From the NCBI GenBank assembly GCA_030656615.1, contig JAUSOY010000067.1, positions 1 through 52,663 on the forward strand: 52,663 nucleotides of DNA. The letters are read 5' to 3'. This document shows, piece after piece, positions 31,986 through 41,689 of the stretch. The position numbers were made by a program, and so were the translations under genes. The notes under the pieces are model-generated. The model was not told where the DNA came from and searched no databases. It saw nothing but the letters and a program-made list of their open reading frames with translations. The first letter of the stretch is position 1. Each line of letters opens with the position of its first letter. Source of the stretch: Bacteroidales bacterium. GTDB lineage: Bacteria; Bacteroidota; Bacteroidia; Bacteroidales; TTA-H9.

Positions 31986-33230
31986 ATGGATATTTTCGAA
32001 AAAGTTACAAGCAATCCAGGGCCCATTGGCCAATATGGTGATATGGCATTTGGCTACTATGTGTTTCCCCGGCTCGAGGGAGAAATTTCGAACCGGATGA
32101 TTTTCATGGGTAAGGAACGTCTTATCTGGAGTTTAAATAATTATCTCGGGCTGGCCAACCATCCCGAAGTACGTAAGGCAGACGCACAAGGAGCAGCCGA
32201 TTGGGGTCTTGCCTACCCGATGGGTGCACGCATGATGAGTGGTCAAACGGTTCAGCACGAACAACTTGAACGCGAACTTGCTGCTTTTGTTAAAAAAGAA
32301 GATGCTTTCCTTTTAAACTTTGGATATCAGGGCATGCTTTCCATCATCGACTCATTAGTCGATCGCCGCGATGTTATTGTATACGATTCGGAGGCACATG
32401 CATGCATCATTGACGGTGTTCGGTTGCATATGGGCAAACGCTTTGTATATCCGCATAATAATATAGAAAACCTTGAAAAACAACTTCAAAGGGCCTCAAA
32501 AATTACCGAAGAAACCAAGGGTGGAATTCTGGTAATTACTGAAGGTGTTTATGGTATGTCGGGCGACTTAGGTAAACTCCGTGAAATATCTGCGCTCAAG
32601 AAAAAATATCCTTTCCGTTTGTTGGTCGATGATGCCCATGGATTTGGAACAATGGGCGAACGGGGAGCCGGAACTGCTGAACTTCTGGATGTGGAAGACG
32701 AAGTTGATGTCCTTTTTGGAACTTTTGCCAAATCAATGGCAGGAATTGGAGCCTTTGTTGCCTCAAGCAAGGCCGTTACCAATTTTCTAAGGTTTAATAT
32801 GCGCAGCCAAACATTCGCAAAATCGTTACCCATGCCATTGGTAATCGGTTCCTTAAAACGTTTGGAGTTAATACAGAAAAATCCCGAATTCAAGGATAAA
32901 CTTTGGAGCATTGTTGATCGACTTCAATCCGGATTAAAAGAAAGAGGTTTTAATTTAGGTGGCACCGAATCACCAGTCACACCGGTTTTTTTGACGGGAG
33001 GCGTGGCTGAAGCAACAGGTATTACATATGATTTAAGAGAAAAATACAATATTTTTTGCTCGATTGTTACTTATCCTGTAATTCCAAAAGGTATGATTTT
33101 ACTAAGGCTTATTCCCACGGCCGTGCATACCTTTGAAGACGTAGATTATACACTGAACGCATTTAGCGAGGTTAAACAAAAACTCGACTCCGGCGAATAT
33201 GCCCGGGCAGGAATTGTTAAACCCTTTTAA
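31986..33230 (+). CDS. spt: Alpha-oxoamine synthase, probable serine palmitoyltransferase
   Basis: The 414-residue PLP enzyme of fold type I has the PLP Asp/His motif VDDAHGFGTMG (about 214-224) and the Schiff-base Lys in GTFAKSMAGIG (about 249). Other family motifs (NYLGLANHP, GARMMSGQTVQHEQLE) are present. It joins an amino acid to an acyl-CoA with loss of CO2. In Bacteroidota the closest role is serine plus palmitoyl-CoA to 3-ketosphinganine, the first step of sphingolipid synthesis. Cysteate or glycine-using relatives (sulfonolipid synthase, Kbl) cannot be excluded by sight. It is monocistronic. Confidence 0.78.
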   Translation: MDIFEKVTSNPGPIGQYGDMAFGYYVFPRLEGEISNRMIFMGKERLIWSLNNYLGLANHPEVRKADAQGAADWGLAYPMGARMMSGQTVQHEQLERELAAFVKKEDAFLLNFGYQGMLSIIDSLVDRRDVIVYDSEAHACIIDGVRLHMGKRFVYPHNNIENLEKQLQRASKITEETKGGILVITEGVYGMSGDLGKLREISALKKKYPFRLLVDDAHGFGTMGERGAGTAELLDVEDEVDVLFGTFAKSMAGIGAFVASSKAVTNFLRFNMRSQTFAKSLPMPLVIGSLKRLELIQKNPEFKDKLWSIVDRLQSGLKERGFNLGGTESPVTPVFLTGGVAEATGITYDLREKYNIFCSIVTYPVIPKGMILLRLIPTAVHTFEDVDYTLNAFSEVKQKLDSGEYARAGIVKPF

Positions 33231-33236
33231 CTTTTA

Positions 33237-33265
33237 AAAAAGCGGGCATAAGCCCGCTTTTTTTT
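33237..33265 (+). terminator. Intrinsic terminator after the oxoamine synthase gene
   Basis: AAAAAGCGGGC and GCCCGCTTTTT form an 11-bp stem with loop ATAA and a long T-run. Confidence 0.92.
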
Positions 33266-33287
33266 ACGAAGAGCTAATCAGCTTTCG

Positions 33288-33296
33288 TATATTTGC
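33288..33296 (+). promoter_or_regulatory. Bacteroidota-type -7 box for the 33318 gene
   Basis: TATATTTGC, 22 nt before the ATG. The expected -33 lies in the terminator T-run; no clear TTTG is seen. Confidence 0.5.
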
Positions 33297-33317
33297 CATT
33301 AAGGGACATTTACTTTT

Positions 33318-34481
33318 ATGCGTAATTACTTCACTACAATTTTTCGCCGTATTCATCTATTAAAAGTTGTAAGGCATGGTATGATGCTTCGTCGTTTGGC
33401 AAAAACAGAAACTTTTAAAGACGTTCCTGTAAAACATCCACGTCGCACAAATATCAGCATTATACATGTTTGGAATAAATTACGACGTCTTCGAAGAATT
33501 AAGAATATCCGCAAGAAAAATATTAAAACATCATCCGATTTAAAGACCTCAAAAAAAGCAAATTTTAACCCGCAATATAAATTTTATCGACGCTTGCGTT
33601 TTTTGTCTTACAAATGGCGTACTAATTTTACCAAGCGGCGCCTCTCCAAACCAATACCTAAATCAGGCATTCCATCAAATGATCGTTGGATCATTTTCCT
33701 TAACTCCGCTGCCTATTTTTTGCTGGCATATATTTTCCAGCAATTTATTTCTCAGGCAATAACTACCTTGATTGCTGCTCAGTTTGACTTTCCTGTTATA
33801 ATGAAACCATCCGGCGTTTATTTCAATATTACTGCCGATAAATGGACCATGGATTCTGTAAAAATGCTGTTCAGTATTCAACCTGTGACGTCCCTTATTT
33901 ATGGAATCATTATGTTTATCCTTTCTTCGAAAGTTAAAGATCTGGAAGGTTCAGCAAAACTATTTCTCATTTGGTCGTCGGTTTTAGGATTTAGTGGATT
34001 TTTCGGGGCTTTGTTTTTTGGGACCTTACTTTCAAAAGGATTCGGACATGTTCTTCTCTACCTGTATCTCTCAGATACTACACGAATGATATTATCCATT
34101 CTGGCTGGAGGACTTATGATCTCGATGGGTGTTTTTGTTAGAACACAGTTTTTAATGAGTGCAAACATTTATTACTTGCGACTTCCCGTCCGTCATATCC
34201 GTGAATTTGTACGCTGGAATTTATGGTTTCCAATGATAACTGCCGTTATCATTATTATTATCCTTCGAATTCCAGATACTCCACCTTACGAAATGTTCCT
34301 GATTATCTCACCATTGATACTCATGCTGCCGTCGGTTAAAATGCCTTTACCCCCAAATGGCCTCGATTTTGGAGACGATCAACGGCAAATTCTACTCAGA
34401 AAATGGGTGTTAATAATCAGCCTGGTTATCCTCCTAGGGCATCGCCTGATAAGTGGGGTATATAAAATTACTCTGGCTTAA
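33318..34481 (+). CDS. Polytopic membrane protein with long basic N-terminus
   Basis: I do not recognise this 387-residue protein. Residues 1-115 are strongly basic (many Arg/Lys, repeated RRLRR-like stretches) and predicted cytoplasmic or nucleic-acid- or lipid-binding. From about 122 on there are six or seven membrane helices, with Phe-rich segments FSGFFGALFFG near 235 and a VRTQF turn. The basic front could bind acidic lipids or RNA; this is inference. It ends 4 nt into the convergent hybrid kinase gene (stop codons overlap in TTAA). Confidence 0.6.
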   Translation: MRNYFTTIFRRIHLLKVVRHGMMLRRLAKTETFKDVPVKHPRRTNISIIHVWNKLRRLRRIKNIRKKNIKTSSDLKTSKKANFNPQYKFYRRLRFLSYKWRTNFTKRRLSKPIPKSGIPSNDRWIIFLNSAAYFLLAYIFQQFISQAITTLIAAQFDFPVIMKPSGVYFNITADKWTMDSVKMLFSIQPVTSLIYGIIMFILSSKVKDLEGSAKLFLIWSSVLGFSGFFGALFFGTLLSKGFGHVLLYLYLSDTTRMILSILAGGLMISMGVFVRTQFLMSANIYYLRLPVRHIREFVRWNLWFPMITAVIIIIILRIPDTPPYEMFLIISPLILMLPSVKMPLPPNGLDFGDDQRQILLRKWVLIISLVILLGHRLISGVYKITLA

Positions 34482-37276
34482 AGATCCTGACCAAAGGCAT
34501 TGCCACTGAGCATATTTCTTACCAGAGCCTGAAGTTCGCGGCGCGTGTAAGGCTTCGCCAGATAATGTGAAAAACCCGATTTTAAAAACGCATCCCGCTG
34601 TGTTTTCAGCGCATTAGCCGTAACAGCAGCGATGGGTATTTTAGAATACGAAGGCATTTTTCTCAATATTTTAACGACATCAATCCCTGTCATCTCCTTA
34701 CCAAGGTTTACATCAAGCAGAATTATCTCATATTGCTTTTTTTCAACAAGACTTAAAGCTGATTTTCCATCAAGAGCCAAATCGATATCAAAGTATTGAT
34801 TAAGAGCATATATCGCAAATTCTCGGTTGGTTTCTTCGTCTTCTACCAGTAACAATGGAATTTTGTTTTGCCCTTCGGTTGATTTTAAAAAGAAGGATTG
34901 TACCTGTGGGATACCGTTATTAAGATCAGGATCGAGTATAAGTGCCGGCAGATAGACCGTAAACACAGAACCCTGGTTAAGTTTGGAAGTAACCGTAATT
35001 CGGCCACCCATAAGATTTACCAGGTTCCTTGTCAGTGAAAGCCCGATTCCAGTTCCTTCAAACGAACGGGTATTCCCTTCACTGGCCTGCCTGAAGCGAG
35101 AAAACACCAGTTCAATACGCTCATCCGGAATACCAATACCGGTATCTTTAACACGGATAATAGCATTCATTTCTTCTCCGATATGCTGAACATCGAGTTC
35201 TACCGTAACACTTCCATGACGGGTGTATTTAATGGCGTTATCAATCAGATTACCAACAACTTTCGTAATAATATCAATATCCGAACGGATATAACAATCA
35301 GGGATTTTTAATAATGGCGATAATTCGAGATTTTTTTGGCGGGCAGCATGATTATATCGGGCTATACAGGATTCTATCAATTTACTAAGACTAAAATCAG
35401 AATACGACAATTCTATTCTCCTTGCTTCGATGTCTGATAAATCGAGAATGCTGTTTAATGTTGACATCAGCCGCACACCGCTTTGTAAAATGGTTTTTGC
35501 AATTTCGCGTTTATCTGCATCGAGTAGATCTTCATACAAAATCTCTGAAAAACCAATAATACCATTAAGAGGCGTTCGAAGTTCGTGGGTCATAGTTTGC
35601 AGAAAATTATCCTTGATTTTATCTGCTTCATTCGCTTTTTCAATGCTTTCCTGAAGAAGTTTGCGTGTGTCGATAAGTTTATTTCTGGCCTCGATAGCCT
35701 GAGTACGCTGGTTACTTAACTTTTTATCAAGGTAATACATCAGAATAAAAACGCCTGCTAATAAAACACAAACAAATAAAAATGCTACCCGAAAATAATC
35801 CGAAATGCCCACGCGCCTGCTCAATTCATTAATTTGTTGTTCCTGATTACTATAACTATTGGATAAAAATTCGAATTCAGAGCTTTTCTCGTCCATTTTA
35901 TGTTGAGCCTGAAGATTAGCTATCGTCATCCATGTATGCGGACCTGCTATGGAATCTTTCAGGCGAAAGTGCTTTTCCAAATTGTAATAAGCTTGAGTAA
36001 ACTGACCCTGTTCTTCAAACAAGACTGCCCTTTTATAATGAATTCGCATTAATTCTTCTGGCATATTCAGTGTATTGGCGGCCGCCAGGGCTTTATCGTA
36101 CCATTTCTGAGCTTCAGAAAGGTTTTTTTCGGATTTTAAAATATCGCCCATAGTGTACATGGCTTCCACTTCTCCTACCCTATCCGTAATGCGAGTACTT
36201 ATCGCAATCGCCTGTGAAGCATTATGTCTGGCACGGATATACTCTTTTTTCTGATTGTAATAATCAGCCAGCTTAACAAACACCGCTGAAATGAGAACAC
36301 TATCTTTTATCGAAAGGGCCAAATCCGCGGCCCTTGTGATGTACTTATAGGCCTGATCCGGTGATTTTTGAATGAGATGAAGAGAACCAATATTAATATA
36401 TGAACGAGTCAATCCATTTAAATTTGCCACTTCCTCCTCATAAACCATGGATTTTTCAAGATACTCCAAAGCCAGATCATAACTACCTAAAGCTTTGTAT
36501 ACCAAACCAATATTATTTTTAACAGCAGCGAGTATAGAAAACTGATGCTGTTTCTTCAAGAATGGGATTGCTTTAAGAAAGCAATCCAAGGCTTTATCGA
36601 ATTGACCCATTTCAAAATAAATTACACCTGTTTTATTCAAAACTTCACCAGCCATCGGCATGGTAAGCATTTTATAACAATAGTATTGAGCAGATCTGTA
36701 CGCGCCTAAGGCTTTGTTAAAGGCACCTAACTGAAAATGCAAATCTCCGTTAAGAATAAATGCTTTCACAATAAATGCTGTGTCCTTTATATGAATACTG
36801 TCATAGATCAACATGGAAGATAGTCCCAATGCTTCTGCAATATCGCCCTGAGCCAGGAAAACTTTTGATTTCCAGAACAACATCTGATTTTGATAGGTAT
36901 TTTTACCGGTTTGACTGGCTTTCATGGAAACCATTTCCAAATATTTTAAAGCCATTGTATAATCAGTTGCCTCATATGCCGATTGACCTACCATCAAACA
37001 AAGTTTGTCTTTTAGGTCATTATTAAGTTGTTTCTGATTTTTAAAGATGGATGTCAGTACCTCTGAAACTTCCTTTGGGAAATCGCTCATTTGTCGTTCA
37101 CAAATGTACATAAACTCCTGTACCTGAGCCGTAGACATGGGCTTGTTGGTAATGGATATCAGGCTATCCTGTATTGATTTTGGCCATTTGGTCTGATTAC
37201 CGTAAATCGTAGAAACCCCAAAAACAAAAACCAATAGTATGGATATAGTACGTATAACTCCAACGTAATGCTTCAT
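34478..37276 (-). CDS. TPR hybrid histidine kinase
   Basis: I start at the ATG at 37276, where a signal peptide begins (MKHYVGVIRTISILLVFVFG); the longer frame adds 35 residues without support. The 932-residue protein has about nine periplasmic TPR repeats (about 50-450), one transmembrane helix (near 500), HisKA with THELRTP, HATPase with VKDTGIGI and GTGIGLSL, and a C-terminal receiver with ILLDVNLG. It senses an envelope or extracellular signal through the TPRs and relays it by His-Asp transfer. There is no Hpt or output domain here, so a partner regulator is needed; none is adjacent. Confidence 0.9.
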   Translation of the reverse strand: MKHYVGVIRTISILLVFVFGVSTIYGNQTKWPKSIQDSLISITNKPMSTAQVQEFMYICERQMSDFPKEVSEVLTSIFKNQKQLNNDLKDKLCLMVGQSAYEATDYTMALKYLEMVSMKASQTGKNTYQNQMLFWKSKVFLAQGDIAEALGLSSMLIYDSIHIKDTAFIVKAFILNGDLHFQLGAFNKALGAYRSAQYYCYKMLTMPMAGEVLNKTGVIYFEMGQFDKALDCFLKAIPFLKKQHQFSILAAVKNNIGLVYKALGSYDLALEYLEKSMVYEEEVANLNGLTRSYINIGSLHLIQKSPDQAYKYITRAADLALSIKDSVLISAVFVKLADYYNQKKEYIRARHNASQAIAISTRITDRVGEVEAMYTMGDILKSEKNLSEAQKWYDKALAAANTLNMPEELMRIHYKRAVLFEEQGQFTQAYYNLEKHFRLKDSIAGPHTWMTIANLQAQHKMDEKSSEFEFLSNSYSNQEQQINELSRRVGISDYFRVAFLFVCVLLAGVFILMYYLDKKLSNQRTQAIEARNKLIDTRKLLQESIEKANEADKIKDNFLQTMTHELRTPLNGIIGFSEILYEDLLDADKREIAKTILQSGVRLMSTLNSILDLSDIEARRIELSYSDFSLSKLIESCIARYNHAARQKNLELSPLLKIPDCYIRSDIDIITKVVGNLIDNAIKYTRHGSVTVELDVQHIGEEMNAIIRVKDTGIGIPDERIELVFSRFRQASEGNTRSFEGTGIGLSLTRNLVNLMGGRITVTSKLNQGSVFTVYLPALILDPDLNNGIPQVQSFFLKSTEGQNKIPLLLVEDEETNREFAIYALNQYFDIDLALDGKSALSLVEKKQYEIILLDVNLGKEMTGIDVVKILRKMPSYSKIPIAAVTANALKTQRDAFLKSGFSHYLAKPYTRRELQALVRNMLSGNAFGQDL

Positions 37277-37482
37277 AAAAAACTTGCGTATAAGAATACT
37301 GCATTTCGAAACCCGAGGAATAATTCCAATTGTTTCATAATCGATTTCAAAAATAAGGGATTCATTAGATATTTGAAACATATTTGAAATTTATTACAAT
37401 TCTAATTTAATAATAGAGCAGATATGATGGGAATTCTTTTCCTAAAAACCTTAAAACATCCACATACAGACCAAATTTTAAT

Positions 37483-37491
37483 TAGGTTTGC
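37483..37491 (+). promoter_or_regulatory. Bacteroidota-type -7 box upstream of the 37507 gene
   Basis: TAGGTTTGC, with the start expected near 37498, leaving no ATG before the likely signal segment of the downstream gene. Confidence 0.5.
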
Positions 37492-37506
37492 GGAAAATTT
37501 TCAAAG

Positions 37507-38052
37507 CTGAAAAAGGGCATCTCCATTATCCTGATAATATTGTGTCTTGTTCAAATAACAGGTCATCAGGCATTTTTTTCACTGCTCCGTTCGAGCGCAA
37601 AAAGGGAAATCAGAAAGCAAATGAAAGCATGTTCTTTCGACAGCTCTGTTATTAGCCATATTTTTATCCGTAATTCCCAATCCCCAATTCTATACAAGCG
37701 ATTACTTTCAGGGAAAATAAAAGAATTCGCTTTTGAGGGCTTAATGTATGACGTCATTCGAGTATCCAAAACTCCTGATGGAATTCAGGTAGAATGTATT
37801 GCCGACCATTTGGAGACGAAATTAATACGACAATTTCTAACGGGATCTGAACTTGGAGGCTCGAACGAACCACCTTTCTGCAAAAATCTTAACCGCCTGA
37901 AAAACCAGATATCAGGACCGTATCTATTTCCACAATGTCATCCCGAAATCGAAATGCATTCCGATTTAAAAAACAATTTTCCTGATGTTATTCAAATTCC
38001 ATCCATAGGGTTTAAGGATAAAATTCTTCATCCACCCTCCTGTGTTATTTGA
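37507..38052 (+). CDS. Small partner protein upstream of a TonB receptor, non-ATG start
   Basis: The frame opens after TAG (37483) and encodes LKKGISIILIILCLVQITG, a signal or anchor helix. A domain of about 100 residues follows with EFAFEGLMYDVIRV and an IQVECIADHLETKL segment, a family often found upstream of Bacteroidota TonB receptors. The tail has Cys residues and ends CVI. No ATG precedes the helix; the start is probably CTG at 37507 or TTG at 37540. Function is unknown; the position before the TonB-dependent receptor suggests a role in the same uptake. Some mutation or sequencing error at the start is possible. Confidence 0.55.
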   Translation: MKKGISIILIILCLVQITGHQAFFSLLRSSAKREIRKQMKACSFDSSVISHIFIRNSQSPILYKRLLSGKIKEFAFEGLMYDVIRVSKTPDGIQVECIADHLETKLIRQFLTGSELGGSNEPPFCKNLNRLKNQISGPYLFPQCHPEIEMHSDLKNNFPDVIQIPSIGFKDKILHPPSCVI

Positions 38053-38360
38053 CGAAATTTGAACCAGTTAAATCGCTCATAACATCGTCCAGAAAAAAAT
38101 CACTTCTTCGTTTACTGTATCCTTTATGCTGTTTGAGGTATTTTATAAGCCGTTAAATGGGCTTGTAAAGCCTTAAAATTCGTGTACGCTTAATTTTATG
38201 ACTAATCGATACAATTTCAGAATTTATTGATGAAATCTCTCTACCCATTTATACCTAATGGACAGAACGTCTTCAGATTATACAAAAAAATCAAGGAGAA
38301 TTCAAAAATAATATCGATGGAGTAAACTCAATACGATCGTAGTGTAAAAATTGATAACCA
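38053..38360. other. Intergenic stretch upstream of the TonB receptor
   Basis: 308 bp with no convincing gene (best frame about 31 codons) and no clear -7 box. It probably holds regulatory DNA for the receptor, but no operator can be recognised by eye. Confidence 0.35.
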
Positions 38361-40784
38361 ATGTTAAAAAAAATACTTTTTATAGTTACACTCTTAGCCA
38401 TATATCCGGTGGTTATGGCTCAAAACATCAGTGTTCTGGATAAAACAACCTTAAAACCTCTGGAAAGGGTTGAGGTGTATAATCCATCCAAAACATCCAC
38501 TGCCATCAGTTCGCAGCAGGGTAAACTTGAAATAAAAAATCTAAAAACCACCGACAGCTTGTATTTCAGACATTTATCTTATAAAACTGTTGTTTATTCA
38601 TTATCTGACCTTCGACGGATGGATTATAAAGTTTATATGACAGAAAATGTTGTAGAACTGGAAACTACCGTTTTATCGGCGAGTAAATTAGAAGAAAAAC
38701 AAAGCGATGTAGCTCAAAAAATTCAGGTATTAAGAGCCAGAGAAATACAATTGCTTAATCCACAGTCGAGTGCACAGCTTCTGGCCGAAAGTGGAAATGT
38801 ATTCCTTCAGGAGAGTCAGCTCGGTGGTGGAAGCCCTGTTCTACGTGGATTTGAGGCCAATAAGGTACTTCTCGTTGTAGACGGAATCCGCCTAAATAAT
38901 GCCATATACAGGAGTGGCCATCTTCAGAATGTAATCACCATCGATCCAATGTCACTCGATAAAGTTGAAATTGTTTACGGACCCGGTTCGGTGATTTATG
39001 GAAGCGATGCTTTGGGTGGAGTCATGCATTTTATTACGCATACTCCGACATTCAGTGAAAGCGGTCAACGCCTTGTAAAGGTGGACGCGTATACAAAATG
39101 GGCCAGTGCAGCGAATGAAAAACAAGGAAATATCAGGATACAACTGGCCGGAAGTACATGGGCCAGTTCTACTTCTTTTTCGTACAAGGATATGGGCAAC
39201 TTACGTTCAGGTGGTAACAGGGATCCTTTAACGGGTGATTGGGGCAAATGCTTCCTATACACTCGAAGAATTGATGGAATGGATTCTGCTTTTGTAAATC
39301 CGGATCCCTTGGTACAAAAATTTACGACTTACCAACAATACGATCTGAATCATAAAAGTGTATTAAAAACCGGTGAAAACTCAAAGCTAATCGCTAATCT
39401 GCAGGTCTCTAACAGTTCAGATATTCCAAGATATGACCGATTACAGGAATTTGATGCCAAAACCGGCAAACCCAAATATGCCGAATGGCATTATGGACCT
39501 CAACTCCGTGTGCTTGCCGCTATATCGTCTGTTTTTGAAAAAGGCAGTTGGTTCGACCATTTATCCATTACCGGTGCCTGGCAAAAAATCGGTGAAGACC
39601 GTAACAGCAGGAAGTTTGGAAATATTCTTCGCCGGACTCAGGAAGAGCGGGTCGACGTCATCTCTCTAAATACCGATATTAGCAAACAGTATGGTGAAGA
39701 TCATGAACTAAGATACGGCATTGAATTGGTTGATAATTTCGTTGATTCCAGAGCATATAACACAAATGTTGACAATGGAATTATTACAAATGATGCCATC
39801 AGCCGATATCCTGACGGTGGAAACACCATGATGACAGCCGCTGCGTATGTAACACACAATTGGGAATTGAAAAAGCACCTGATTTTTTCACAGGGAATTC
39901 GCTATTCCTATGTTACAGTTCATGCAGAATATACCCCGGAGATGATGGCTCTCACAGCCTTTCCTTTCGACAAAACCATTTCTATGGAACATGGTGCTGT
40001 AACCGGGAATGTTGGACTCAGCTATATGCCCGGTGATGGTTGGCGATTTGCCCTATACGGTGCTTCAGGATTCCGCTCCCCGAATATCGATGATATTGGA
40101 AAAGTAAACGATTCAAAACCAGGCGATTTAATCATTATTCCCAATCCGGATTTAAAACCGGAATATGCCTATAATACAGACCTGACTATCTCTAAAACAT
40201 TTTCGGATAATATTCAGGTCGAACTAACTGGCTTTTATACCCTGCTTCAGGATGCTATGGTGGTAATGCCTTACCAATTAAATGGTCAGGACTCGATCGT
40301 TTATGACGGGAAATTAACTGCCATTCAAACCAATATTAACGCGGGAAAAGCGAGGGTTTATGGATTGCAGGGGAATTTTTCGGCACAAATAACCGATAAT
40401 TTCTCAATACGGTCAGGAATTACCTTTACTTCAGGGCGTCTTACCGATAAGGATATTCCACTTGATCATATCCCCCCGGTTTTTGGTATTACCTCTTTCA
40501 AATTCAGTCTGAAACGCTTCGAGGGTGTTTTTTATGTACGTTATAACGGTTGGAAACACTTAGAAGATTACAGTTCTTCCGGAGAAGATAATCTGGCAAG
40601 TGCCACTTCCGTTGGAACACCTGAATGGTATACTCTGAATCTGAAAACTTCTGTACAAATAACCTACAATATTAGTTTGCAAGCGGGAATGGAAAATATT
40701 CTTGACCGGCATTATCGTTCATTCGCTTCGGGCATTTCTGCTCCCGGACGAAATGTTTATATAGCGCTAAGAGCCAGCCTTTAA
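38361..40784 (+). CDS. TonB-dependent outer-membrane receptor, heme/hemin-receptor-like
   Basis: The 807-residue protein has a signal peptide (ending near VMAQ), an N-terminal carboxypeptidase-D-like regulatory domain (about 22-100), a plug (about 110-225, with SPVLRGFEANKVLLVVDGIR and GSVIYGSDALGGVMHF) and a 22-strand barrel ending GRNVYIALRASL. The plug text is like that of the HmuR/hemin-receptor group, so heme or haem-like uptake is plausible, but the usual binding histidines cannot be assigned by sight. It needs TonB-ExbBD energy. It lies after a small partner gene and is followed by a hairpin terminator. Confidence 0.86.
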   Translation: MLKKILFIVTLLAIYPVVMAQNISVLDKTTLKPLERVEVYNPSKTSTAISSQQGKLEIKNLKTTDSLYFRHLSYKTVVYSLSDLRRMDYKVYMTENVVELETTVLSASKLEEKQSDVAQKIQVLRAREIQLLNPQSSAQLLAESGNVFLQESQLGGGSPVLRGFEANKVLLVVDGIRLNNAIYRSGHLQNVITIDPMSLDKVEIVYGPGSVIYGSDALGGVMHFITHTPTFSESGQRLVKVDAYTKWASAANEKQGNIRIQLAGSTWASSTSFSYKDMGNLRSGGNRDPLTGDWGKCFLYTRRIDGMDSAFVNPDPLVQKFTTYQQYDLNHKSVLKTGENSKLIANLQVSNSSDIPRYDRLQEFDAKTGKPKYAEWHYGPQLRVLAAISSVFEKGSWFDHLSITGAWQKIGEDRNSRKFGNILRRTQEERVDVISLNTDISKQYGEDHELRYGIELVDNFVDSRAYNTNVDNGIITNDAISRYPDGGNTMMTAAAYVTHNWELKKHLIFSQGIRYSYVTVHAEYTPEMMALTAFPFDKTISMEHGAVTGNVGLSYMPGDGWRFALYGASGFRSPNIDDIGKVNDSKPGDLIIIPNPDLKPEYAYNTDLTISKTFSDNIQVELTGFYTLLQDAMVVMPYQLNGQDSIVYDGKLTAIQTNINAGKARVYGLQGNFSAQITDNFSIRSGITFTSGRLTDKDIPLDHIPPVFGITSFKFSLKRFEGVFYVRYNGWKHLEDYSSSGEDNLASATSVGTPEWYTLNLKTSVQITYNISLQAGMENILDRHYRSFASGISAPGRNVYIALRASL

Positions 40785-40882
40785 TTTGAACGAAAGGGCT
40801 AACAATCGTACATCAACAATCTGGCATTTGAAGATTCTGGATCATTTCATGGATAGAACCTGAACAAAATGTCGGATGCGAA

Positions 40883-40928
40883 TGAGGGCCTTCCAAAAAA
40901 TCATAAATGATTTTTTGGAAGGCCCTCA
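40883..40928. terminator. Perfect 21-bp inverted repeat between convergent genes
   Basis: Left arm 40883-40903 (TGAGGGCCTTCCAAAA plus five more) and right arm 40908-40928 pair without a mismatch around loop TAAA. It is longer than usual terminators and has only internal A/T runs, yet it lies where a bidirectional terminator is expected. Confidence 0.65.
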
Positions 40929-40988
40929 ATACTTCATTGGTTTTATGGTAGAAAAATTCATACCATAGATATTTCAAACATTCACTAT

Positions 40989-41558
40989 CTAATCCGCTTG
41001 AGGAGGAATTTCATAAAACTTTTCCGGGTGTTTTGCCCACTTGGCTTTATAAAACCGCTGAATTTTTTGAATATCCTTTTCCATTTCATCAGAAGGCACA
41101 ATCGTTGAACTAATTCCACCCACTTTACCAACATAGTCTATCCAACACATTATAATTGGAACCCCACTCTCGCGGGCAAGCTGATAAAATCCCGTTTTCC
41201 AGCGCTTAACAGGCTTACGGGTTCCCTCGGCCGTTATTATCAAATACAATTTATCAGCGTTTCGAACATGATTTGCAATTCCATGAAACTGCGAAAGACC
41301 GGGTTTGTTTTCGACCGGAATAGCACCCAAACCGCTGATGATCGGTCCCAATGGCCAAAAGAAATACTTATTCTTAATCAAAAATGAAGTCTTTTTTCTT
41401 AACACCGAAAATATCATTAAGCCATATACAAAGTCCCACATACTGGTATGAGGCGCTACGACTACAACACATTTTTTTATTTCCGGAGGAAACTGACCTA
41501 CCACTTTCCAGCCTAATATTTTGAGAATAACCCAGCTAATAATTCGTAACATATTCAT
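40989..41558 (-). CDS. PlsC-like acyltransferase
   Basis: The protein (about 190 residues from the ATG at 41558; other starts at 41585 and 41552) has acyltransferase motif I PHTSMWD (HxxxxD), the third motif EGTR, and a region near GAIPVEN. It probably moves an acyl chain to a lipid, like 1-acyl-glycerol-3-phosphate acyltransferase, at the inner membrane. The set of motifs fits the small bacterial subclass, not the glycerol-3-phosphate type. It is monocistronic and convergent with the TonB receptor. Confidence 0.8.
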   Translation of the reverse strand: MNMLRIISWVILKILGWKVVGQFPPEIKKCVVVVAPHTSMWDFVYGLMIFSVLRKKTSFLIKNKYFFWPLGPIISGLGAIPVENKPGLSQFHGIANHVRNADKLYLIITAEGTRKPVKRWKTGFYQLARESGVPIIMCWIDYVGKVGGISSTIVPSDEMEKDIQKIQRFYKAKWAKHPEKFYEIPPQAD

Positions 41559-41689
41559 TGAAATTGTAAAATGCAAAATTGCCATTTTTATCCCATATAC
41601 GAATACTTATAATCTATTAAATGACAAACAGAGGATAAAATCCACCTCCGGAAGTTTCAAAAAACCGTATTTTCGCATTTTATTCACGT

